A stretch of 64,000 bases of DNA, taken from positions 496,001-560,000 of the forward strand of contig JAMWFC010000060.1 in NCBI GenBank assembly GCA_027475525.1. Direction: 5' to 3'. Source of the DNA: Macrolepiota albuminosa. Its lineage: Eukaryota > Basidiomycota > Agaricomycetes > Agaricales > Agaricaceae. Each line of letters starts with the position of its first letter. Position 1 is the first letter of the stretch. The translations under genes were made by a program, and so were the position numbers. Below the pieces are notes generated by a model that was not told where the DNA came from, searched no databases, and saw only the letters and a program-made list of their open reading frames with translations. Of the stretch, positions 11,384 through 22,895 are shown piece after piece.

Positions 11384-12614
11384 ATGTCTCAGCTTGCCTC
11401 CGGACGCTACAGCTCCTCAGGATGAAGCCTGGACTCGCTTGCTCCACCTAGAGGCTCAAGTGCAGCTTACTCAAGCTTCCCTCACTCACCACACCGCCGA
11501 ACTCTCCACCCTCCGACAAACCACTGAAACCATCTCCGACTCCCTCCGGGCACTCCTAGAGCGTCTCAACACCACACCCTTGGTTGCTACCGCAACCCCA
11601 GCAGCAGCACTGCCCCCCGCTGTTCAGCCATCCTCTCCGAATCCTCTGAGGACCCAAGGGACCCCATGTGCGCTCCTCCCCCGACCGGCAATCCCGGATG
11701 CCTATGATGGCGACCGCGTGACCGGAGAACGATTTCTACAGTCGTGCCTCACCTATATCCAGCTCTGCAGGGACGACTTCGTCTCAGACGACCTGAAAAT
11801 TGCATGGGTTCTCTCCTACATGAAGTCTGGGAGAGCGGCCACCTACGCACTGCAGGTTTTCCGACGCCCCAGAGGCGTTGCGAGGTTTGCAAACTGGGCC
11901 GCATTTGAGCAGGAGTTCCGGGACAAGTTCTTCCCCCAGAACCCAGCCAAGGCAGCTGCACTGGTCCTCCGAGACAGGGATCAATACGGACAAGGGAGGC
12001 GCTCGCTGGACGAATACATTGACTCCTTCCGGGCACTAGTTGAGCAGGCCAGGTACCCCGATGGACTGCAACTCTGCCTCACCTTCCGGGAAGGGCTCCA
12101 ATCCACTCTGATGGAGCGTATTGACAACCTTGCAGAAGGACGTCCAGCCGACAACCAAGTCGCCTCCTGGTACCGAGTGGCCCGGGACCAGTGGCAGCTC
12201 ATGGAACTTAAGCGCAGCCTGCGCCAAGCTCCGGCCACGGCAACAGCCCTGCGTCCTCGGGTCCCTCTCCCCCGTCCCATAGCAGCTGTGTTCCACCCTC
12301 CCAGCCTCCCTGCTCCCTCCGCCGGGCCCACACTGCCCCCAGGGGCCCCTATGGATGTGGACTCCTCCCGCCAGCGTGCCAACCTACCTCTTCTGTGCCG
12401 GCGCTGCGGCACCCCCGGTCACTTTGCACGCTGTTGCCCGCTTGGCCTCGAGGTGCATTACCTAGCCCCAGAGGAGCAGGAAGAGCTACTCCTGCAGCTC
12501 CTGGCAGCCAAGGACGCAGCCGGAGCACCCTCTCCAGACATGGCAGCGCTGGAGACCTGGGAGCAGGAGCGGAGTGTGGATGCGTTGGGAGGAGGGAGCC
12601 CGGAGGATTTTTAG
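11384..12614 (+). CDS. gag: Element C Gag
   Basis: This is a capsid/nucleocapsid polyprotein of about 406 codons. It has an N-terminal coiled-coil-like segment, a retrotransposon Gag core at about residues 95-290 and one zinc knuckle near the C-terminus (CRRCGTPGHFARCC, spacing C-x2-C-x4-H-x4-C). The only good ATG, at 11384, is in a different frame from the body, which opens from about 11394. A one-base indel right after the start is likely, unless a non-ATG start is used. The stop is TAG at 12612-12614, preceded by GAT TTT, a possible slippage point into pol. Gag forms virus-like particles in the cytoplasm and packages the element RNA. Confidence 0.85.
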
Positions 12615-15600
12615 AGGAGCGACGGGTGAAGAGTACGCCCCCGTCGCTTGGTGCAAATCGATTTGTATGTCTGTCCATAGAAGAGCCCAATACAACCCCT
12701 GAGGACACTTTGGCACCTATGATCGTAAGCCCACCCCTCGACGTATCTAAAAGCCCCCCGGCCTCGCCGACTCCTCCTGCCAGGCCCCCTCGACCCCGCA
12801 TCCCTGCCTGGCAACGTCGCCTTCTGAGGCGCTACGTGGTAGCCTCGACACCCTCAACCAACTCGCTCCGGCTAAAGGTGGAGGTCGAAACAACTGACAC
12901 ACAGCAGACCTGGAGCGTGACTGCTCTTTTAGATTCCGGAGCCACCAGGCTCTTTGTGGATGCTGACTACGTGGCCCGACACCAACTCACGACTCGCCCT
13001 CTCCCTTCCCCAATTCCGGTCTACAATATTGACGGTACCCCCAATGAAGCAGGCTCCATCCGCGCCGTTGTAGACCTGGTTCTGCGCTATCGGGCCCACG
13101 CCGAGCGTGCCACCTTCGCAGTCACCAGCTTGGGAAAGCAGGATATGATCCTGGGATACACGTGGCTCCGGGAGCACAACCCGGAGATAGACTGGACTAC
13201 CGGAGAGGTGAGCATGAGTCGGTGCCCCCGACGCTGCGCCACCTGTGCGAAGGAGGCAAGGATAGAGCGGCGCACCGCTGTGCGGGAACGCGCAGCCATC
13301 CAGGCCTGCCGGGCAGGACACATCCCCTTCGCCGACCTCGACCTGTTGGATCCTCTGCCCCTGGCGTTCCCTCATAGAGAGGCCCTCTATGAGGACGACA
13401 GGCACAGCGGTGGAGAGGCCACCATGGAAGACGGTCGCGAAGGAGAATTCCTGCCAGTCCCGGACCCGGAATTACCAGACGAGGCCATTGAGGTAGGGGA
13501 CCGCATCTATGCCACAGCGTTGCGTCCGCTGCCATCGGCAGAGGAGATCCGGGCCAGCCAGACCACTTCCCAATGGTTGGCCCAGGCCTTTGCCACCAAT
13601 ACCTCGCCTCGCCCATTCCGGGATACTGTCCTGGGCCACCTGCACGACTTTGAGGATGTTTTCTCCAAGGCCTCATTTGATTCTCTCCCGGAGCGCAAGC
13701 AGTGGGATCATGCCATCGAGCTCCTACCAGACTCGAAGCCGGCCAACTGCAAGGTGTACCCACTGGCGCCCAAGGAGCAGGATGAACTAGATGCCTTCCT
13801 CTGGGAGAATCTCGAAACTGGAAGAATTTGACCCTCAAAGTCGCCGATGGCCTCCCCGGTGTTTTTCATCAAGAAGAAGGATGGCACCCTCCGGTTGGTC
13901 CAAGATTATCGTGTGCTTAATGCGATGACCATCAAGAACCGCTACCCGCTCCCTCTCATCTCAGAACTCATTAACAACCTCCAGGGTACACGCTACTTCA
14001 CCAAGTTGGACGTCCGCTGGGGCTACAACAATGTGCGCATCCAGGAGGGAGACGAGTGGAAGGCTGCGTTTCGGACCAACCGGGGCCTGTTTGAACCATT
14101 GGTAATGTTCTTCGGGCTCACCAACAGCCCTGCCACCTTTCAAACCATGATGAATGACATATTCTGGGAGAACCATTGGTAATGTTCTTCGGGCTCACCA
14201 ACAGCCCTGCCACCTTTCAAACCATGATGAATGACATATTCTGGGACCTCATAGCAGATGGGGTGGTGTGTGTGTACCTGGACAATATCCTCATCTACAC
14301 CAAGACGCTAGAGGAGCACCGCCGGATCACCCGCATAGTCCTAGACCGCCTCCGCCAGTATCAGCTCTACCTCAAACCGGAGAAATGTGAGTTTGAGAAA
14401 ACTCAGATCGAGTACCTCGGGCTCATCATCTCTCACGGTACGGCAGAGATGGACCTGGTGAAGGTGGCTGGCGTTACGCAGTGGCCAGAGCCCCGGAACA
14501 AGAAGGAAGTACAGGCCTTCCTGGGGTTCACCAACTTCTACCGGCGGTTCATCCAGGACTTTTCCCACCACGCACGGCCCCTCTTTGACCTCACCTGGAA
14601 GGAGGCAGCCTGGACTTGGGGTGATGCGGAGCAACAGGCCTTTGATGCCCTGAAGCGAGCCGTCACCTCCAAGCCGGTGCTCCTCTTCCCAGATGACGAT
14701 CAGCCTTTCCGAGTCAAGGCAGACAGTTCCGACTTTGCTACCAGCGCCGTCCTGTCCCAGCAATCCCCGGGGGATGGCAAGTGGCATCCGGTGGCCTTCT
14801 ACTCTAAGAGCCTCAATGCCGTGGAGCGGAACTATGAGATCCACGACAAGGAGATGCTGGCAATCATCCGGTCACTAGAGGAGTGGCACCACTTCCTGGA
14901 GGGGGCCCGGCACAAGTTCGAAGTCTGGACAGACCACAAGAACTTGGAGTACTTCCGGACAGCAAAGAAGCTCAACCGCTGCCAGGCCCGGTGGTCCCTC
15001 TACCTTGCCAACTTTGACTTCTCACTGCATCACAAGCCGGGGAGGTCAATGGAGAAGCCCAATGCCCTATCCAGGCATGCCGACCATGGCTCCGGGGCCA
15101 GAGACAACGACAACATCACTCTCCTACGACTGGAGCTGTTCGCCATCCGGGCACTGGAGAGGATATCCGCCCAGGGAGACGAGGTCGACATTCTCCGGGA
15201 TATCCGTCGGGGGAACTGGGAGGGGATGCAGGAGGACTCCGTGGCCAAGGCCGCCTTGGCTCTACGGTCTCATCGCCCCACGGGCACGAGGGCAGTGCAT
15301 GCCAACGAGTGGAGTCTCCAAGACGGCCTCCTCACCTACCGTGGCCGCATCTATGTACCCAACGACCGGGAGCTCCAGCGATGCATTGTTGAGCAACACC
15401 ACGACTCCCGCATTGCCGGGCACCCCGGGCGCTGGAAGACGCTGGAACTTGTGTCCCGGAACTACTGGTGGCCCCAGATGTCGAGATACATAGGCTCCTA
15501 CACCAGCACCTGTGATCTCTGCCTCCAGACCAAGCCCCAGCGCCGTCTCCCTACCGGTCAGCTGCACTCCTTGCCGACGCCCGCAGAACGGTGGAGTGTG

Positions 15601-16728
15601 GCCTCCATGGACTTCATTGTGGAGCTTCCGGACGCACACGGCTACGATGCTATCCTGGTGGTCGTGGACCTCTATGGCAAATGGGCTCACTTCATTCCGA
15701 CCCACACGACCTGCTCCGCCATGGGTGCCGCTAACCTGTACCGGAAGAATGTCTGGAAACTCCACGGCCTTTCCGATGCGTACGTGTCCGACCAGGGCCC
15801 ACAGTTTGTTGCGGAGTTCACCCGGGAGCTCTACCGCCTCCTGCATGTGAAGCTCCACACCTCCACTGCCTACCACCCGCAATCCGACGGCCAGACCGAA
15901 CGTGTTAACCAGGAGCTTGAGCAATACCTGCGGCTATTCTGCAACGAGCGTCAGGACGACTGGGATGAGCTCCTGCCGGAGGCGGAATTCCAGTACAACA
16001 ACCATGTCCATGCCTCGACGCAGGTATCACCCTTCTTCCTTGACATGGGGCGGCACCCCCGGATGGGTTTTGAACCACGCACATGGCGGTCGGAGAACAA
16101 ATCGGTCAACGAGTTTGTGGATCGCATGCAGAAGGCACAGGAGGAGGCGAAGGCTGCGCTAACTAAGGCAAAGGACGACATGGCACGATACTACAACCGG
16201 GGCCGGACACCAGCTCCCAAGTACAAGCCTGGAGACCGCGTATTCCTGGATGCCTCTGACATCTCCACCACGCGACCCTCAAAGAAGCTGTCTCATCGTC
16301 AACTGGGGCCATACCCCATTGAGCGTCAGGTGGGGCCCCTAGCCTACCGACTCCGGCTGCCTGCGGGCATGCGCCAACTTCACCCGGTCTTCAACGTGGT
16401 CAAGCTTTCTCCAGCCCTGGAAGACCCCATCCCTGGGCGACGAGCACTGCCGCCGCCACCGCCAGTCCTAGCAGACAGCAGGGTGGAGTACAAAGTGGAG
16501 AAGATCCTGGACAGCCGCTTATTTCATGAGAAGCTACAGTACAAGGTGAAGTGGAAGGGCTATGGTATCGAAGACATCTCCTGGGAGGCATCTGAAGATG
16601 TCCATGCCCCGGCTCTCACCCGGGACTTCCACCGCCGGCACCCTGAGGCCCCGCAAACCATACGGGAAGTTTACCCCCTTTCTCTAGCGGATCAGGCCAT
16701 CCGTGAGTTCTTCTACCCAGCATGTTGA
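12395..16728 (+). pseudogene. pol: Element C Pol: protease, RT, RNase H, integrase, chromodomain
   Basis: Pol is in the -1 frame relative to gag and overlaps it. The protease motif LLDSGATR has its Asp at 12932-12934. RT begins after a premature TGA at 13829-13831 (GRI-stop-PSKSP, Arg expected). The RT box reads YLDN (14275-14286) instead of YLDD; GACGAT to GACAAT is a CpG change. RNase H follows. Integrase has an HHCC zinc region (GHPGRWKTLELV through CDLCLQTK) and the D,D,E set (SMDFIVELP, VSDQGPQF, SDGQTERVNQ). The C-terminus is a chromodomain (VEKILDSR, VKWKGYG, SWEASED), the mark of chromoviruses that target heterochromatin. A 77-bp duplication (14093-14246) shifts the written frame. Confidence 0.93.
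14093..14246. repeat. 77-bp perfect tandem duplication 2
   Basis: Copies at 14093-14169 and 14170-14246 are identical. The duplication breaks the RT frame of element C just before the YLDN box. Confidence 0.97.
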
Positions 16729-16742
16729 GACGCCGCGCCCTA

Positions 16743-16755
16743 GAAGGGGGGGTGA
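16743..16755 (+). other. Element C polypurine tract
   Basis: GAAGGGGGGGTGA abuts the 3' LTR. The same GGGGGGGTGA ending precedes the 3' LTR of element B. Confidence 0.75.
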
Positions 16756-17076
16756 TGTCAGGGGACTCCTTGCTCTTGTCTGGTCACAATTTCCTTTTCC
16801 GGAGTTTCCGGAGAACTCCGGAGCATTTCCCGTGCCCTGGAGTTCTCCCGGCCTCCTGGAGCTAGCCGTTGGATACTGTACAGTCGTTCCCATGCCCGTC
16901 CGCCCCCGTACTGATGTGCCGCACTGGCAGAGGAATCCTTAGACTTGTTCTCTTTGGATTTCCCTCTGCCAGGTGATTAGTTATTGATTGTACTGTCGTT
17001 ACTGGCTCTAATATACTTTGGATTTCTCTCTGCCAGTTGTGTGATAGTGCCGCAACCTCCGGAGGTCGCCCTTACA
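16756..17076 (+). repeat. Element C 3' LTR
   Basis: The LTR is 321 bp, with the transcript-start motif copy at 16941-16951. It is followed by target copy GACGC (17077-17081). Confidence 0.95.
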
Positions 17077-17540
17077 GACGCAGTTGCAGGGACTGGCTGT
17101 CCCGCTGCTTTCAGTCTGCCCAACAGCACATCTGACCCAGCTACACTCTGCGCTTGTGGCGCAGGCTCCCCATATGACTCTTCCATGGGCCGGTGCACCC
17201 ATGGTACTGACGGCGGCCCCGTCACCACACCTGCATACGTCGGATACGACACAGTTGGACGTGACAACGGTTCCTGATAGTAGCGCTTGCAGCGCGTGCT
17301 GTTCTCCGGGCACCCATAGCGCCCTTCGTCATCGACCTCCATCTCTTGCGAGTGGAGGGGTGTCTGGTACGGAAGCGGCTCATCACAGCCTGGATAGGCC
17401 ACCACTGACTGAAACTGGCTTGCCGCCGGATATGGCGGCTGCCTCGGGTACTGGTTTGACATTTGTATATTCGGGGGTCTCCCCCCTCCACTAGAGCCTT
17501 GCCGGCTCTGATCACTCTTTTGCGGCCCCCAATAGGCCAT
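17077..17540 (-). pseudogene. Element D accessory ORF, 5' part
   Basis: An ATG at 17540 begins MAYWGPQKSD and a Gln/Pro/Tyr-rich stretch. It is cut by element C after PVPATAS; joining across the GACGC target copy continues as FLQDSLAVMVMEG in the same frame at 10949. It starts about 217 bases after the pol stop. See 8400-10954 for the rest. Confidence 0.75.
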
Positions 17541-17756
17541 TTTTGCTAGACACGTAGACTACGTGTATTGGGACTTGAGAAAAGAAAGAAAAAAAACAAT
17601 CTCTCAACTCCGCTAGTGGTGTAAACAACCACAAATACATGCCACCTGGCTTCCCACCGGCGACCATAGTCGCCTAAATGGTCACAAACAGCAGCCACCC
17701 GGTTATTCACCGGCTATCAAAGTGGACTTCGTCCACATTCCACCACTACACGCGCA
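17541..17756. other. Element D spacer between pol and accessory ORF
   Basis: This is 216 bases of non-coding sequence. The spacing suggests that the accessory ORF is expressed separately from pol, by a subgenomic or spliced RNA; I see no clear promoter. Confidence 0.45.
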
Positions 17757-20700
17757 TTACATGCATTTTGCTAGCTGTTGAGGGCGTTTCACGCCTTGCA
17801 ACTCTAGATACCTGTCCATCGCTGCAAGGTCTTTGCAGTTCACTAGTGGTTCCCAGGTAGTATCACCTAAGCTCCATCTCACCTCGAATTCGAGGCTTCC
17901 TTTTGTCTACCGGTGACCGATGAGGTCATCTACAAACCACTCCTGGTCATTGCCAGTTCTAAAGTCATACAGCTCCGGAGTTGCGCGATTAGGAAATAGC
18001 GCATCACTACTGGCCATATACGGTTGCAATAGCGACACGTGAAACTTGGGCACTATCCTGCGCGCTTGCAGCGCCTGGGGTAGTTCCAGCACGTAGTTAG
18101 ACGTGCTCGGCTCCGCCTCAAGGACCTTATATGGTCCAATCCATTTCGGACACAGCTTACTTGCCCTGCCTTTCAGCAGGTTCAAGTTCTTCGTCGAAAG
18201 GTACACTAGGCTCCCTTTCTCAATGTCTGGCTCATCATGTCTGCGATTATTTGCATGTTTGGTTTGCCATACACGCAACTCTATAATCGCGTCATGGGCA
18301 TCTGCCAAATTCCTTAGCACCTTGCGCGCAAACTGCTTCACTCCCACATGAATAACTTCATCTGTGCGAAGTTCACGAATCATGGATGGCATGTAGCCAT
18401 TGTTGAGTTCAAAGGGTGAATACTCTGTGGTTTCCAATATACTCGCGTTTATCGCGAATTCCACCAGCAGACATCTATCCACCCAGTCCTTCTGATCAGG
18501 ATGTACAAATGCTCGCAATATTTGCGCGATATTTCTATTCGCACGTTCCGTTTGACCATCCGTTTGCGGATGAAACAATGTCGACATGAGCAACTTTGCT
18601 CCTAGCAGCTTGTGCAACTCCTTCCACCATTTGGAAGTGAACTTAGCATCTCGATTGCTTACGATCGAACTGGGCAGTCCATGGAGGCATACTATCTCCT
18701 TGAGATAGATCCACAACAAGTCCGACGCTGTCATGGTGGTTCTCACCGGGATGAGATGGACCATACTGGTCATTCTGCAGATCACTACCCAGAGGTAGTT
18801 AAAACCCTTCGACTCAGGAAACGGACCTATAAAGTCCATCCCGATCGAATCCCAGGGTTTGACCGGTATGGGTAGCGAGTGAAGCTTTCCCGGTGGTTTC
18901 AAGGTCGATACTTTCGACTGTTGACATAGCTCGCATGTCGAGCAAAATTGGCTCGTCTCTTTGGCTATTTGCGGCCACCAGTACCAGCGTCGCACATAGT
19001 CCAGCATTTTCTGAGTTCCGAAGTGGCCCACTACTCTATGGGCCTGGTCCAGGATAGTCGTAATCAACGACCTCTCCCGGGGAATTCAGATGACTTTGGA
19101 CCTCGTGGGTCTGGTAAGGTAGACAAGCTGCTGCTCCACCTTGAAGCGCGGATGCGCTTGGATATTGTTCAGAATCTCTACGAAGAGATTATCATCCTTG
19201 TATCCTTGCTGGATACGTGTGTGGAATTGCGCATTGCCTAAGTCGGCCGGTGCAGGCGTATGGTCCTGTGACTCCAGCGCTTGCTGGAGCATCATATCAG
19301 TACCTCTCGTAGGCACCTCTTGCCTCGTCTCTTCAGTTGGCTGAGGGACCTCATGATCCACTAGCACCTGGGCTTTGATATCGCGAGTCTCTCGCTGTTC
19401 GTGCAGTTGCTTACTGCAACATGTTTCCTGTGCTTGCATGGCGTGTACCTCGACCCTATGTTCCCTGATTTCATGAAATCGATGCAGAGGCAAATCCTCG
19501 CCCTCTGGGTCAATACGTTTGTCTGCCTGGACATAGTCATGCGCGTCATGGATGTCCTCTCAAGTATCACTCTCGAAATATCGGGACAGGCAATCTGCCA
19601 CTTTGTTCAATTCACCTTTTACATAGGTGATGTCGAACTGGTACCGCGACATGTAGTCGATCCAGCAACATTGTCGCGGAGACAGGTGCACCTGAGTCTT
19701 GAAGAACTCTAGTGCTTTGTGATCCATGATAATATGGATCTTATATCCCATCAGTTTATCCTCCCACTTTAGGAGGGCTTCCAGGATTGCGAGTGTTTCT
19801 AACTTGTGCACAGCATAATTCTGCTGAGCAGCAGTGAATTTACAGGACATAAATCCCGCTGGTCGGCAAGTCTGCCATGTTTTACCCTGGCCAAACATGG
19901 CCCCAACCCCAGTCTTCGACGCATCGCAAATGAGCCAGATGGGCTCGTCGATGCGTGGGTCAATTGGCCGGATGACTGGCGTTTTTGCGCATATGCGCTT
20001 AATCATCTCAAAACACCGCTGATGCAGTGGTCTCCAATGAAACGGTGACCCATTCTGGGTCATGGCCATAAGTGGCCCAGTGTATGCAGTGATGTCTGGC
20101 AAGAAATTGCCAATATAGTTCACCAGTCTGACAAATTGTTGGATATCATTATATGTGCGTGGAGTACGCCACTCTCGGATTCGGTCGAGCTTATCCGTAT
20201 CAGGATGAATGCCCTTCTCGTCAATGACGTGACCGAGACAATCTATACTCGTTGCGTACAACTCGCACTTCTTCCATTTGAGATAGAGGCTGGCCTTCCA
20301 TAGTCGTTCAAATACGACTCATAGGTGCTGCTCATGCTCCTCAATGGAGTCAGAAAATATGAATATATCGTCTAAATAGACGTGCATAAACTTCCCAATT
20401 ACATCTCGGAAGATTGAGGTCATTAACCTCTGAAATGTCGCCGGTGCATTACAATCACCAATCTGCATGATGTTACTCACAAACGTCCCCATCAGGGACG
20501 AGAACAGTGTCTTCGGTATATCCTCTTCGCGGATGCGAACCTGTTCGTACGCGTCTGTGAGGTCGATTTTCGACCGATACTTCGCTGTCGCAACATCTTC
20601 TTGTATCACTTCCTGATCTGGAAGAGGTGTTACATCCTTGACGGTATTATCATTGCGCTGTCGCGCATCCAATGCAGTCCATAACGTTCCATCCTTCTTG

Positions 20701-21372
20701 GGGATACAAAGCAATGGTGCAGCTTGCACCGCTGGTCGTGGTTCCCACCACTTTGCGTTTATGTATCTATTCGTCTTTTCATGAAGTTGATCCTGAAGTG
20801 CTCGCAGGCAGCGAGGCAAATGATACTTGTACTGCTTGTTATCGTCAATGAGGTTGATCTCATGATTAACCTCCCGCCATGGAGGAAGCTCTTCCTTCGT
20901 TCCATTGACAATATCAGCAAACTCCAGTTGCCATTGCTGGCGCAATCGAGGAATATCCTCCTCTGTAAGGCTCAAAGCCTTACCTTTTCCTTTGGCTACA
21001 CGTGCTACACGCGGTTGAACCTTTGGTTCAAATCGCTCCCATAAGGCACGTACATGCTCCTCTGTGAGATCTCCCGGATTCAACCTTACAACCGGTTGCT
21101 TCCTCGTCGTACTCGCCAATGACTGCACACTTCTTGCTTTCAGCAAAAATCCATCAAATACGATATCCAATGTTTCGGAAATCTCATCCTCTTGTGCGTG
21201 ACGGTACACTTCTCCCGTCTGGGTTGCTTGCCCACTTCCCATAGCCTGCGTCACCATTGATGCTACCAACTCATTCCACTCCCATGGCATTCGTGGGTCA
21301 TATGCCCATTGCACTCCTGGCCGAGGCACTGGTCGATCCATTAGCAACCTAGTGCTACCCACAGTTCCCATT

Positions 21373-21526
21373 GTACTGTATACCTTGTCCTTGACGAGAT
21401 CCTCAACCTTCACTCGAGAGCTAGTCAGCTGGCATTCCAGCGACTCCACGTACTGTATACCTTGTCCTTGACGAGATCCTCAACCTTCACTCGAGAGCTA
21501 GTCAGCTGGCATTCCAGCGACTCCAC
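21373..21526. repeat. 77-bp perfect tandem duplication 3
   Basis: Copies at 21373-21449 and 21450-21526 are identical. They lie in element D pol, upstream of the RT core. Confidence 0.97.
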
Positions 21527-21695
21527 CACGCATCTACCATGCTCATTCTTGCACTGTACAGCCTGTTTAGGCTTTCCATTGGTACACCCAATCACATCCG
21601 GGTGCTTCCTCTTCTTCAGAGTTCCTTGAAACTCTTCCTCAGACATCAGTATAGCTGGCGAATCTGCTGGCAGGCTTTTTGGTGGGGCCTGTTCA

Positions 21696-21849
21696 TCCTC
21701 CACCTCCTGTACAGTCGCTCTCCTGCGACCATCTAGTCAGTTGCATTCATCACGCCGCTTTTCAGTTGCGCGTCCTCCACCTCCTGTACAGTCGCTCTCC
21801 TGCGACCATCTAGTCAGTTGCATTCATCACGCCGCTTTTCAGTTGCGCG
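21696..21849. repeat. 77-bp perfect tandem duplication 4
   Basis: Copies at 21696-21772 and 21773-21849 are identical. They lie in element D pol, at the protease-RT junction. Confidence 0.97.
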
Positions 21850-22895
21850 ATAGCACCTCAACCGACCATCTGTATCGTTCAACACCACTTTCTCCACCTT
21901 CAAAGGCATACCATTCACAACGACCATGTTGTTCACGAAATCCAGCGACACCTTGTTCTTATGCATGAACGGCGTACCGATAATCATGTCGTAGCGATCA
22001 AAATTTGCTATATCCACGTATTCTTTCATCAACATTCCTAACGTCTTTATTCTCACCTCCGCACCAAACTGCACCATAGCACGACTCCCCACAGTCCCCA
22101 GCTGGAGCATCAATGGCTCCTCCAGTTCATGAACACGGATCGTGTTGACGTGAGCAAACTGAGGCATAATGCCTGTAGTGGTACTCCTGGAGTCCCACAA
22201 CGTCCATGCCAGATGTCCGTTGACATCAACATACGTGACCAGGCACTCCTTCTCTTCAGAAGTATAGTGTGGCCGCTGCAACTTATTAGTTGCCTTCTGC
22301 AGGGTTATGTGTTGCATTCGGACACGCTGATCTCCACGGCACTCCATCAGTGCAAACAGGTGTTCCTCCTTGTCATTACAAGCATAGTAGTCGCTATCAT
22401 ACACATCCACTGCGACGTATTCATCGCCATCAATCTGGACGCTCTCGGCGTCATCCACTTCCGACCCGTCAGCCTCTACGTGTGGCTCCTCCTCCGTGTC
22501 GTCGACGACCTCATCGTCTTTGTTGTCACTGACACCATCACTCGGTGCTGCAGCCGTATGGGCCGCTTGGATGTGTGCCTTAGGAGGGGCAGGACACTCC
22601 TTAGCGAAATGCCTGCTCCTGCCACAGTTGTAGCACGCTGAGGGATCCCCGGCAGGCCTTCTCTGGGCTGCTCCTGGAGCCCCAGTAGTTTTGCCCGCTA
22701 TACGCGGTACAGGCGCCACCACTCCTCTTGGTGCTACCTGATTCTGACCTGAAAAGGGTCGATTATCCTTTGCTGGCAATTGTCCAGCAGGCTTCGATCG
22801 AGGCCATTGGCCTCCAGGGACTGTCTTACGAACAACAAATCACGGATTGCAATTGTTCTCCATATCCGTCCGTTTGGCCAGGAAGGTTCCCACCT

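Larger units (their letters stand above)
10955..17076 (+). mobile_element. Ty3/gypsy chromovirus C, complete, inserted in element D
   Basis: The 321-bp LTRs (10955-11275 and 16756-17076) start TGTCAGGGG and end CCCTTACA. The target duplication GACGC lies at 10950-10954 and 17077-17081. Internally there is gag, then pol in the -1 frame (protease, RT, RNase H, integrase, chromodomain). The LTRs differ at 11 of 321 positions, 10 of them CpG transitions. It is the best preserved element here: the obvious defects are one TGA, a one-base shift near the gag start, a YLDN RT motif and a 77-bp duplication. Confidence 0.95.

Noticed and set aside
15262..15924. Minus-strand 220-codon ORF in element C
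   Set aside because: It is the shadow of the RNase H/integrase coding strand.
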